In this document: positions 1-7,303 of the stretch, piece by piece
Layout of the letters: every line of letters starts with the position of its first letter
Numbering within the stretch: the stretch's first letter is position 1
NCBI GenBank assembly: GCA_900763885.1
Contig: CAAFLY010000013.1
Location: 1-12,606, forward strand
Origin: Clostridia bacterium
GTDB lineage: Bacteria; Bacillota; Clostridia; Oscillospirales; CAG-272
Direction: 5' to 3'
Length of the DNA stretch: 12,606 bases
Position numbers and translations under genes: made by a program
Notes under the pieces: model-generated
Told to the model about the DNA's origin: nothing
Databases searched by the model: none
What the model saw: the letters and a program-made list of their open reading frames with translations, nothing else

Positions 1-26
1 AACCCCATATGGCATTTTTTCCCATA

Positions 27-72
27 GAAAAATCCGGCGTCCGCGCGCGTTTTTTGCACACAGGCACCGGAT
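27..72 (-). terminator. Possible weak terminator downstream of the EPS operon
   Basis: On the minus strand the arms ATCCGG (from 67-72) and CCGGAT (from 32-37) can pair, and the second arm runs into TTTTC, giving five T in a row. The stem is only 6 bp and the loop is 29 nt, although the loop contains a small TGC/GCA pairing of its own. It sits about 90 nt after the dehydratase stop codon at 165. The rest of 1-164 holds no gene I can support, only a 10-bp direct repeat CCGACGCGGC at 102-111 and 129-138. Confidence 0.3.
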
Positions 73-164
73 CCATATTCCGTTTTTCTCCCATTCTCCG
101 CCCGACGCGGCCATTGGGGATCGGGCAACCGACGCGGCTTTGGGAATCGTACGACCGGCCGCGC

Positions 165-2147
165 TTACGGTCTTGCCAGCTCTGTCACGTGCAGGCGCAG
201 CGCCTCGGTGTGCCGGTTGTTGACCTCGCACGGATCGTGGAAGGTCGGCACCACCCGCATCAGCGCGCTCCGGATGGCAGTGGAATCGTCGTCGTCTCCG
301 GCGTCCTCTATCGCCTTTTTCAGGATCGAGAGCTTTTCGGCAACCGCTTCCCGTGTCGGCGGCGTATCCCGTTCTATGTAGATGAGCCTGTTGCTCGTCT
401 TGTCCAGCTCCTCCGTCTTGATGAGCAGCTCCTCATACAGCTTTTCGCCTGGCCGCAGTCCGATCTCCACGATATCGATGTCCTGATACGGGCGCAGTCC
501 GCTCAAACGGATCATGTTCTCCGCGAGGTCGAGGATCCGCACGGGATTGCCCATGTCGAGCACGAACAGTTCGCCGCTTTTCGCCATCGCGCCCGCCGTC
601 ATCACAAGCTGGCTTGCCTCCGGGATCGTCATGAAATACCGGATGATCCGCTTGTCCGTCAGCGTCACGGGGCCGCCCTTTTCGATCTGCTTTTTGAACA
701 GCGGGATCACGGAGCCGTTGGAGCCCAGCACATTCCCGAACCGCACGGCGGCAAAGGACGTTTTGCTGTCCCGGCGGCACTGGAGGATCATCTCGCACAT
801 CCGCTTCGTCGCGCCCATGATGTTGGTCGGATTGACCGCCTTGTCCGTCGAGATGAAGATGAACTTCTCCACCCCCGCCTCCTCCGCCGCGTCCGCCACG
901 TTGCAGGTGCCGAACACGTTGTTTTTGACAGCCTCCGCGCTCGAATGCTCCATGAGGGGCACGTGCTTATGCGCCGCGGTATGGAATACGACCTGCGGGC
1001 GGAATCTGCGCATCACCTCGCGGATCCTCTCTCTGTCGCGCACGGAGCCGATCTCCACGTGGAGCGCGAAGCTGTCCGAGCCGCACGGGGGATATTCGCG
1101 GCGCAGCTCCTGCTCGATGTCGTAGGCGTTGTTTTCGTAAATATCGAACAGGATCATCTCGCGCGGGCCGCATTTTGCCACCTGCCGGCACAGCTCGCTG
1201 CCAATGGAGCCACAGCCGGTGATCATGACCGTTTTGCCGTGGTAATATTCATAGGTCTGGCGGCTGATGATGGAACGGGAATCACGGAACAGTAGCTCCT
1301 CGATCTTGAATTCCCGCACGCTTCTCTGTGTATGGGTGTCCGTCTCGCGGGTATCCTCCAGCCTGCTCTCCGCGTCGGCGAAGGGATAGTCGTAGATCTT
1401 GACCTTCAGCCCGGTCTCCGCGTACTGCTCGTAGATCTTCTGCTTGGCCGCCGGGGACATATCGGGCAGCGCGATGATGAACTCCGCGATGTGCCGCTTT
1501 TCGATGGCGGTTTTCACCCCGGTCATCCCCTCCGGCAGGACCTTCAATCCCTCCAGATAGCTGCCGATCTTCTGCGGATTGTTGTCGATGAAGCAGACGG
1601 GGGTATAGCGGCGGCTTTTGTTCTCCGTCGCGCTGTAGACGACTCCTCTGCCCTCCGCGAGCTCCTTTGCCAGTGTCGCGCCGAGCCGTCCCGCGCCGAT
1701 GATCGCCACATTGACGTTCTCGACCGCGCTCTCCGGCTCGTTGTCCCGCTGCCAGCTCCGGCCCTGCAGCAGCTGATAGACGAATCGTGCCGCCAGACAG
1801 GACAGGCAGCCGAGTGTGACGATGGTGACGGCGCGCAGAAACTCGATCTGGAACGGCACGAACATCCGCACGACGAGGAACCACAGTCCGCCGCAGAAAT
1901 CCGCGAGAATCATCCGGAAATACTCCGCCGCCCGCGCGTATCGCCAGATATTGGTGTAGCACCGGAACGCGATTCTCCCGCAGAACACGCAAAGCACGAT
2001 CAGTCCGAGCTGGATAAACCGCTCCGTCAGCGTCAGACCGGACGGCGCGCCGTTTGTATAGAGAAACAGGAACACAAGTCCCGCGAAACAGAAACAGGCG
2101 ATGTCAAACAAAAACAGCAGGAGCTTGCGCCGGTTGATATGCTTCAT
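165..2147 (-). CDS. Membrane-bound nucleotide-sugar 4,6-dehydratase (FlaA1/CapD/WbpM family)
   Basis: A 660-residue polysaccharide biosynthesis protein. Four hydrophobic segments fill the first ~145 residues. A first Rossmann domain follows (AIIGAGRLG near 150), then a second, catalytic SDR domain with TGCGSIGSE near 310-318. The active-site stretch STDKAVNPTNIMGATKR (residues 433-449) carries Met444 and Lys448, so the usual SDR tyrosine is Met, as in the large membrane members such as WbpM. These convert UDP-GlcNAc-type sugars to 4-keto-6-deoxy intermediates for surface polysaccharide; the exact substrate cannot be read here. The ATG at 2147 is preferred because AAGGAAG lies 7 nt upstream. 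A GTG at 2192 would add 15 residues ahead of the membrane region and has no better ribosome site. It is the last gene of the operon in view, 57 nt after the second kinase. Family length and motifs are complete. Confidence 0.93.
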   Translation of the reverse strand: MKHINRRKLLLFLFDIACFCFAGLVFLFLYTNGAPSGLTLTERFIQLGLIVLCVFCGRIAFRCYTNIWRYARAAEYFRMILADFCGGLWFLVVRMFVPFQIEFLRAVTIVTLGCLSCLAARFVYQLLQGRSWQRDNEPESAVENVNVAIIGAGRLGATLAKELAEGRGVVYSATENKSRRYTPVCFIDNNPQKIGSYLEGLKVLPEGMTGVKTAIEKRHIAEFIIALPDMSPAAKQKIYEQYAETGLKVKIYDYPFADAESRLEDTRETDTHTQRSVREFKIEELLFRDSRSIISRQTYEYYHGKTVMITGCGSIGSELCRQVAKCGPREMILFDIYENNAYDIEQELRREYPPCGSDSFALHVEIGSVRDRERIREVMRRFRPQVVFHTAAHKHVPLMEHSSAEAVKNNVFGTCNVADAAEEAGVEKFIFISTDKAVNPTNIMGATKRMCEMILQCRRDSKTSFAAVRFGNVLGSNGSVIPLFKKQIEKGGPVTLTDKRIIRYFMTIPEASQLVMTAGAMAKSGELFVLDMGNPVRILDLAENMIRLSGLRPYQDIDIVEIGLRPGEKLYEELLIKTEELDKTSNRLIYIERDTPPTREAVAEKLSILKKAIEDAGDDDDSTAIRSALMRVVPTFHDPCEVNNRHTEALRLHVTELARP

Positions 2148-2204
2148 CCTTCCACTTCCTTCTCCACCTATGATACACCCGCGGCGCGTCACAGGCAGAC
2201 AGCG

Positions 2205-3731
2205 TTATTCAGCCGTATGGGAACCGGATTCCCCGGTGCCATAGCTGTTTTTCGGCGCCGTATCGCGCATCTTGCCACCATACGTGCCGTACTTGCCGTA
2301 TTTTCCGTATTTGCCATAGCGGTATCCGTAGCCGTAATAGCTGCCGTAGCCGGTCAGTCCAGACGCCGCGTTGTTGAGAACGCATCCCATGAACCGCGCG
2401 TTTTTGCCGAGCACGGTATCCATCGCGGCACGGATCCGTGGGGTGCGCACGCCGTCCTGGTCGATGACGTACAGCACGGTATCCGCCACCTCCGCCACAA
2501 TCGACGCGTCCGTCAGCAGACCGCACGGCGGCGTATCGATGATGATGTAGTCGAACAGGGGGCGCATTTTCGCGACCATTTTCCGCAGCCACTGGTGGTT
2601 GATCGCGCTCCAGAGCTTCATCCCGTCGGCGAAGTTCATAACCGTCAGCCGATACGCGGAGGAATACTGCAGGATCACGTTCTGCGGCATCTCCCCACAG
2701 TCGGTCGCGGGGATGAAGCCGGCGTTCTTTCCGGCGTCCAGCAGGTCGCACACGCTGGGATTGCGCAGGTCCGCGTCGATGAGCAGCACCCGCTTGTGCA
2801 CGGACGCGAGGGAGGCCGCCAGATTGACCGTGACGGTCGTTTTGCCCTCGCCGGGCGCCGTGGAGGTCACCATGATGACCTTTTCGCTGTCGGTCAGCCC
2901 ATGGAGCACCGTATTGCGCAGTGCCCGGAGCGACTCAAGAAAACCCGTCCCGATGAGGGGATTGGTCAGAAGGATCGAGGTGTCGATCTCCCGGCGGTAT
3001 TTCCGGAAGCGGATCTGCGGCAGGATCCCGACGCATTCCGTGTGGAGGGCAGCGCGGATGTCGTCCTTGGTGCGGACCGTTTTCCGGCTCAGCGCGTAGA
3101 GGACGATCCATGCCGCCGACAGCAGCACACCGATCGCGGCGCCCTTGACCGCCTGTCGGGTGTAGGAGAACCGGTTGATCGGATTCTGCGGCATCACCGG
3201 CTCCGAGAGAATGTGCAGCTGTGTGGAGCCGATCACGTATTCCGCGACCTGCGGGTAATCGCTGATCGCCGCCGTCAGGATCGCGTAGGCGTTCTCCGCC
3301 GTATTCGCGCGCACACGGAGGGTAAAGAGATTGGTGCCGGACAGAGCGGACGCCTCAATGGTGCCGGGCAGATGGTCGATCCCGAGCGAATCGCAGATCT
3401 TCTCCTGCAGGATCGAACTGCGCATGATGAACGGGAAGGTTTCCGCCAGCTGATTTGCCGTGATCCGGTTGTAGTAGTAGCCATACGCGTCGAGGCTGTA
3501 GCTCTGGCTCGCGGACTGCGTATCGACGGTGAAGGTCGCGCTGCATTCGTAGATCGGCACATACCGTTTCCCGGAGGTCCACGCGACCCCGGCGGCGCAC
3601 AGCACCACTACCGCGAGGCAGAGGAGCCAGAATTTCTCGATCCCGCGCCACAGATCGCTCAAATGGACCGCCAGCAGCAGATTTTCGCCGTCAGCCGCTT
3701 CCGTCTGCGCGGATTTGGTTTCTTCATTCAT
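2205..3731 (-). CDS. Chain-length determinant/BY-kinase fusion, second copy
   Basis: A 508-residue Wzc-like polysaccharide co-polymerase and tyrosine autokinase. Membrane segments lie at ~34-51 and ~194-213 and enclose an extracytoplasmic Wzz domain. The proline-rich PVMPQNPINRF precedes the second segment, as is usual for the family. The cytoplasmic kinase has Walker A STAPGEGKTT (Lys297), Walker A' LLIDADLR (Asp319, Asp321) and Walker B IIIDTPP (Asp399). The tail holds 11 tyrosines, including five consecutive XYG triplets. In many Bacillota the Wzz and kinase parts are separate proteins (CapA/CapB, YwqC/YwqD); here they are one chain. It starts at ATG 3731 with a weak upstream site (GGGGG about 14 nt away), 70 nt after the first kinase gene, so its translation may be less efficient. 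It probably controls polymer length together with its paralogue. Confidence 0.93.
   Translation of the reverse strand: MNEETKSAQTEAADGENLLLAVHLSDLWRGIEKFWLLCLAVVVLCAAGVAWTSGKRYVPIYECSATFTVDTQSASQSYSLDAYGYYYNRITANQLAETFPFIMRSSILQEKICDSLGIDHLPGTIEASALSGTNLFTLRVRANTAENAYAILTAAISDYPQVAEYVIGSTQLHILSEPVMPQNPINRFSYTRQAVKGAAIGVLLSAAWIVLYALSRKTVRTKDDIRAALHTECVGILPQIRFRKYRREIDTSILLTNPLIGTGFLESLRALRNTVLHGLTDSEKVIMVTSTAPGEGKTTVTVNLAASLASVHKRVLLIDADLRNPSVCDLLDAGKNAGFIPATDCGEMPQNVILQYSSAYRLTVMNFADGMKLWSAINHQWLRKMVAKMRPLFDYIIIDTPPCGLLTDASIVAEVADTVLYVIDQDGVRTPRIRAAMDTVLGKNARFMGCVLNNAASGLTGYGSYYGYGYRYGKYGKYGKYGTYGGKMRDTAPKNSYGTGESGSHTAE
2277..2321 (-). repeat. XYG tripeptide-coding repeat in kinase tail (5 units)
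   Basis: Five consecutive 9-nt units encode RYG, KYG, KYG, KYG and TYG, preceded by a looser YGYG stretch. The tyrosine codon is mostly TAC and the glycine codon varies, so the repeat is imperfect at DNA level. The tyrosines are the likely autophosphorylation cluster. Confidence 0.85.
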
Positions 3732-3801
3732 GTTTATCGCGTCGCCCCCATACGGCAGGCGTTATCCTTTCCTCGGAATCTCTCTTTCGCTGGCGGAGGG
3801 A

Positions 3802-5361
3802 TCAGCGGTCGCCGGAATCGGAGTCGCCGCCGAACCGGTCGAACCTGTCATACGCGCCGTACCTGCCGTAGTTGCCGTACCGCCCGTATTTCCCGTACCT
3901 GCCGTATTTCCCGTATCTGCCGTACCCGTAGCCGTAGTTCTTTTTGTAGTACCCGGATTCGTCGGAGCCGGTTTGTCCGAACAGACCGAATTCGCGGTGT
4001 ACGTCGTTCAGGATACAGCCGCCGAAATGGCCCTTGTGCGCGCGGATCTCGAGAATGGTGTCGTTGACGTCCGCCGCCTCCGCCACATCGGTCCGGAGCA
4101 CGAGCATGGTCACATCCGCGAGGGACGTCATGGAGACCACATCCGGCGCGGCATATACCGGGGGTGTGTCGATCAGAATATAGTCAAACATATTCCGGAA
4201 CAGATCGAGCTTGGCGCGCACATCCGGGGACGCCATCCAGTCGGCGTAATCGAAATAGGCGTGCCGGTTGATCGCGAGGAAGAGGGGACTTTGCCGGTAC
4301 TGCAAAAACCGGAATTCGCGCACGTCGAGCTTGCCGGAGAGCAGCTCCCCCAGCTCCGTTTCGCGCGGCACGTCCACCTCAAAGATCTTATAGAGCGCGG
4401 GCTTGCGGAAGTCGAAATCCATGAGCAAGACCCGGTTGCCGCGCTCCGCCAGAGACAGCGCGAGATTGGAGGTGACGGTCGATTTGCCCTCGTTTTCCGC
4501 CACGCTCGTGAACATAAAGACCTTCTTGTCCATGCTCCGGCGCATATATTCGAGCTTTGTCGCGATTTTCTGGAAATTCTCCGTATAGAGGAACCCGCCG
4601 GAATCGGAGCGGATCATCAGGGCGCGTTTGCCCGCCTTTGATCTGCCCATCGCGGTCATCAGCCGGTCGCGCAGGGTGAGATTCCGGGTCGCGTGCACCA
4701 CAGAGCCGACGAGCTTCTCGCCGATCTTTTTCGTGTAATCGCCCTCATTCTTCACCGTGTCGCGCAGATAGGACATCAGCACCACGGCGGCAAGGGTCAG
4801 TATCGCGCAGACAGCCCCCGCCTTGATCCCGGTCCCCTTCCATGTGAGCGGATTGTCCGGCGCCTTCGGTACGCTCTGCTGCTGGATCACGTCCACCACG
4901 GCGTTCGCGGAGATCGCCTCGGCAATCACGGGATACACGTCGAGCACGGCGGACAGCTCCCGGAACGCGTCGGTCGGATTGGCTCCAGTCACGCGCACAA
5001 AGAGGATATTCGTGTTTTCCACCGCCTCTGTGGTGATTCTCCCCTGGAAAGACTCCTCTCCCAGTGCACGGGCGGCGTGCTCCAGCATCGTCGGCTGCAA
5101 AAACACCTCGGCAAAAACCTCCGTCATCTCCATGGACGCGGAGAGGTTGTTGTAATTGCTCGTGGTGCCGGAGCGGGAGCGGACAATCAGCGTCACGGAG
5201 CTGGTGTACCGCGGCGTATAGGACCGCTGCAGCACGACGTAGGTCCCCATCACGCCGAGCGCGAACGCCAGCACGAACAGCCACACATTGCACAGCAGAT
5301 CGCGCAGGATCGTGTAGAGATCGGGGGACAGGCTCTTTACATCTTCTTTTGTACTGGTCAT
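3802..5361 (-). CDS. Chain-length determinant/BY-kinase fusion, first copy
   Basis: A 519-residue Wzc-like protein. Membrane segments lie at ~26-45 and ~178-198 with a Wzz domain between them; the proline-containing VPKAPDNPL precedes the second. The kinase domain has Walker A SVAENEGKST (Lys293), in which Asn replaces the first glycine of the common PGEGKS form, Walker A' LLMDFDFR (Asp315, Asp317) and Walker B ILIDTPP (Asp398). The tail has 13 tyrosines, seven of them in consecutive XYG triplets, then AYD, RFD, RFG and an acidic end. Its ATG overlaps the stop of the upstream Ig-like gene by ATGA (5358-5361), with GGAGG 10 nt upstream, which suggests translational coupling. The role is autophosphorylation-controlled polymer length and export. 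The second copy downstream has the same layout but differs in sequence, so this is an old duplication or an independent acquisition. Confidence 0.93.
   Translation of the reverse strand: MTSTKEDVKSLSPDLYTILRDLLCNVWLFVLAFALGVMGTYVVLQRSYTPRYTSSVTLIVRSRSGTTSNYNNLSASMEMTEVFAEVFLQPTMLEHAARALGEESFQGRITTEAVENTNILFVRVTGANPTDAFRELSAVLDVYPVIAEAISANAVVDVIQQQSVPKAPDNPLTWKGTGIKAGAVCAILTLAAVVLMSYLRDTVKNEGDYTKKIGEKLVGSVVHATRNLTLRDRLMTAMGRSKAGKRALMIRSDSGGFLYTENFQKIATKLEYMRRSMDKKVFMFTSVAENEGKSTVTSNLALSLAERGNRVLLMDFDFRKPALYKIFEVDVPRETELGELLSGKLDVREFRFLQYRQSPLFLAINRHAYFDYADWMASPDVRAKLDLFRNMFDYILIDTPPVYAAPDVVSMTSLADVTMLVLRTDVAEAADVNDTILEIRAHKGHFGGCILNDVHREFGLFGQTGSDESGYYKKNYGYGYGRYGKYGRYGKYGRYGNYGRYGAYDRFDRFGGDSDSGDR
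3856..3918 (-). repeat. XYG tripeptide-coding repeat in kinase tail (7 units)
   Basis: Seven consecutive 9-nt units encode RYG, KYG, RYG, KYG, RYG, NYG and RYG, with every tyrosine written TAC. Degenerate units AYD, RFD and RFG follow. Basic residues alternate with tyrosines, so the tail should be disordered and strongly positive until phosphorylated. Confidence 0.88.
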
Positions 5362-6242
5362 TCCGCCTTGTCCTCCACAACGATCGTCAGCACCGCGTGT
5401 GCCTCTCTGTCCAATGCGTCCGTATAGCGGTAATCCGCCTGGTATACGCCCGCCGCGGTCGTGTCGAGATCCGTTTCGATCCGCACGCGGGACAGGGTCA
5501 GATTCTCATCGGTCCCGTCCCCGTCCTCTTCCTCCGCGGTGTCCGCGGTCCGTTCGGTGACAGCCTCCACGGAGCGGATGTTGCCGCGCAGATCGACGCT
5601 GTCTCCCACAGTGACGTATAACAGGTAGTTTTTCAGGGAAATCTTCGGTCCGTACAGGCTCGTGTCCTCGATGATGACGGACAGATTGAGGTAGATCACG
5701 TCTCCCTTGCTGTTGGTCACCTGCACGTTGATCGGGTACACGCCCGCCACGCCGGACTGAAAGCCGCTTGTGGTCGCCGCGATCTTCACCCGATCGGAGA
5801 TATTGCCGTCCAGCACGTCCACAGCGCCGATGCACCGGAACGGATTCGCCTGCTCGTTCACGGAAAAGACGAGGTCGTCCGACATCGTGAAGCGCGGCGG
5901 CCTATAGCCCTCGTATTCCATCCGTCGCGTCGCCGTCGTCACGTGGTTCTGACTGTCGCGCACCGCGTAGGTCACATTGCACACCCCCGGCGTGATGAAG
6001 TGGGAGATCGACTCGACAAGCACCTCCCCGGTCAGATCGCCGTCCTCCGCGTCCCGGGCGGTCACACCCGCCAAAAGCTCGGCGTCCGCGGGTTCCAGTC
6101 CCACCGTGATCCGATCCGTATCGAACGCAATCACCGGATAGCTGTCCCGCGAGAGCCGTCTCACGTGCAGAAAGGTCAGCGTAAACAGGACCGCGGTCAG
6201 AACAAACAGTACGCACACGGCGATCCGCAGCGTTTTTATCAT
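5358..6242 (-). CDS. Membrane-anchored protein with Ig-like modules, in the EPS operon
   Basis: A 294-residue protein that I do not recognise as a named family. One hydrophobic segment at residues 7-25 is followed by RR, so it probably works as an uncleaved N-terminal anchor with the rest outside the cell. About three beta-rich modules follow (~36-120, ~115-203, ~197-290). They resemble DUF5011/Ig-like repeats, with phrases such as ARDAEDGDLTGEV, AVDVLDGNISDRV and GVYPINVQVTNSKGD. An acidic insertion (AEEEDGDGTDE) lies in the third. ATG 6242 is chosen because GGAGG lies 10 nt upstream and the anchor starts there; an open extension back to 6494 has no signal and overlaps the phosphatase gene. 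The gene lies 59 nt after the phosphatase and overlaps the first kinase by 4 nt. It could bind polymer, peptidoglycan or the Wzz domains; this is inference. Confidence 0.82.
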   Translation of the reverse strand: MIKTLRIAVCVLFVLTAVLFTLTFLHVRRLSRDSYPVIAFDTDRITVGLEPADAELLAGVTARDAEDGDLTGEVLVESISHFITPGVCNVTYAVRDSQNHVTTATRRMEYEGYRPPRFTMSDDLVFSVNEQANPFRCIGAVDVLDGNISDRVKIAATTSGFQSGVAGVYPINVQVTNSKGDVIYLNLSVIIEDTSLYGPKISLKNYLLYVTVGDSVDLRGNIRSVEAVTERTADTAEEEDGDGTDENLTLSRVRIETDLDTTAAGVYQADYRYTDALDREAHAVLTIVVEDKAE

Positions 6243-6301
6243 AGGTATATTTCCTCCATCCCGCCCACGCGGTACAGTACAGTTTCCAAAAAAGCAGACG
6301 G

Positions 6302-7060
6302 TCACTCCCGCCCGCGCGTCTCCGTCATCCGGAACGTGGCAAGCGCGCCGTCGTTCAATATGCGGCAGGGGTTGACCTTTGTCAGGTGATCGGCGTAATC
6401 GATGGAAAAGCGCGCGCTGATCCATTCGTGAACGCTGCGCAGCTCCGGCCGCCGCCGATAGACCCCATGTCCGTCGCTGGCGATGAGATCGCACAGTCCC
6501 GACGCGAGGATCCGCCGTGCCGCGCGGGCCGCCGCCGGTCCGAACGATCCGGTCACGCTGCCCTTATTGAGCTGCACCGCGCACCCAAGCTCCTTGAACA
6601 TCGCGCAGATCCGCCAGTCCTCCTGCACGCACGCGTATCGCTCCGGATGGGCGATCACGGGGATGTATCCGGCGGCGAGAAGCGGCTTCAGCAGCTCCAC
6701 CATGCGCGCGGGGGCTTCCCGGAACGAAAACTCCGACAGGATGTAGCGCGAGCGATTCAGAGAGATGAGCCGCCCCTCCTCCAGCAGAGGCAGCACGTCG
6801 TCCGTCAGGTAGATCTCCTGCCCCGCGTACAGCCGCAGCGGGATGCGCAGCGCGTCGAGCCGTTCCTGGAGACGGTTCAGTCTGTAAAGCAGCCGCTCGT
6901 TCCAGTAATTCCGATAGCCGTCCCTGATGTTGGTGTGCGGGGTGGCGGCGATTCCCTCCGTGCCTTCCCGCAGCGCGTATGCCGCCATTTCCACAGATTC
7001 CTCGATCCCGTCGGCGCCATCGTCCAGTCCGGGCAGGATATGGCAGTGCAGATCGTACAT
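6302..7060 (-). CDS. PHP-type tyrosine-protein phosphatase (CpsB/CapC/YwqE family)
   Basis: A 252-residue metal-dependent phosphatase of the PHP superfamily, expected to be cytoplasmic and to dephosphorylate the BY-kinases encoded downstream. The N-terminal signature MYDLHCHILPGLDDGA supplies His5, His7 and Asp13/Asp14. Later metal or catalytic motifs are ATPHTN, AHPERY and SDGHGVYRRRPEL, and family members usually have SDAH at the last position. The length matches the family (about 240-255). ATG 7060 is preferred: GAGGAG lies about 9 nt upstream and the HCH motif is then at residue 5, where the family has it. A TTG at 7075 would add only five residues. It is the first gene of the operon, about 105 nt downstream of a predicted transcription start. 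Confidence 0.94.
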   Translation of the reverse strand: MYDLHCHILPGLDDGADGIEESVEMAAYALREGTEGIAATPHTNIRDGYRNYWNERLLYRLNRLQERLDALRIPLRLYAGQEIYLTDDVLPLLEEGRLISLNRSRYILSEFSFREAPARMVELLKPLLAAGYIPVIAHPERYACVQEDWRICAMFKELGCAVQLNKGSVTGSFGPAAARAARRILASGLCDLIASDGHGVYRRRPELRSVHEWISARFSIDYADHLTKVNPCRILNDGALATFRMTETRGRE

Positions 7061-7171
7061 TTCCTCTCTCCTCAAAAAGAATCTGCCGTTCGTTTTCCGA
7101 AAATTCCCGTTTCTTCACATATTTTCTATGAAGTCAAGCATAATCCGGTCTATTACACAAAGTCCGCCTAT

Positions 7172-7200
7172 AGTATACCACAGAAATCGGCAAATAGCAA
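7172..7200 (-). promoter_or_regulatory. Sigma-A-type promoter of the EPS operon
   Basis: On the minus strand, TTGCTA (7195-7200) and TATACT (7172-7177) are separated by exactly 17 nt. Transcription would start near 7165, giving a leader of about 105 nt before the phosphatase ATG. The leader can form the small hairpin CTTCA/TGAAG (arms 7113-7117 and 7129-7133), but I recognise no riboswitch or EAR-type element. Confidence 0.7.
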
Positions 7201-7241
7201 GATGGAATTCCCTCTGCCGCGCGTTCGCGACGTATTTTTCT

Positions 7242-7274
7242 CTTTCCCACAAAAATGCGCTTTACATGGGAAAG
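7242..7274. repeat. 8-bp inverted repeat downstream of the S26 peptidase gene
   Basis: CTTTCCCA (7242-7249) and TGGGAAAG (7267-7274) form perfect 8-bp arms with a 17-nt loop, about 30 nt past the peptidase stop codon. On the minus strand no T run follows, so it is not a standard intrinsic terminator for that gene. On the plus strand the right arm is followed by TTTT, but no plus-strand gene precedes it. Confidence 0.4.
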
Positions 7275-7303
7275 TTTTCCGGGAATTTTGGCAAACCACC
7301 CGA

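Noticed and set aside
102..138. 10-bp direct repeat CCGACGCGGC as a possible attachment or integration site.
   Set aside because: Short, GC-rich, with no integrase, tRNA or element boundary nearby.
2277..3918. Tandem 9-nt units in the kinase tails as a CRISPR-like or non-coding repeat array.
   Set aside because: The units are in frame, encode XYG triplets at the expected tail position of BY-kinases, and have no spacers.
1332..4067. Very long open frame (911 codons) on the plus strand opposite the two kinase genes.
   Set aside because: Its product is rich in Arg, His and Asp with no domain. It is antisense to genes with complete family motifs, and GC-rich codon bias on the minus strand explains the absence of stops.
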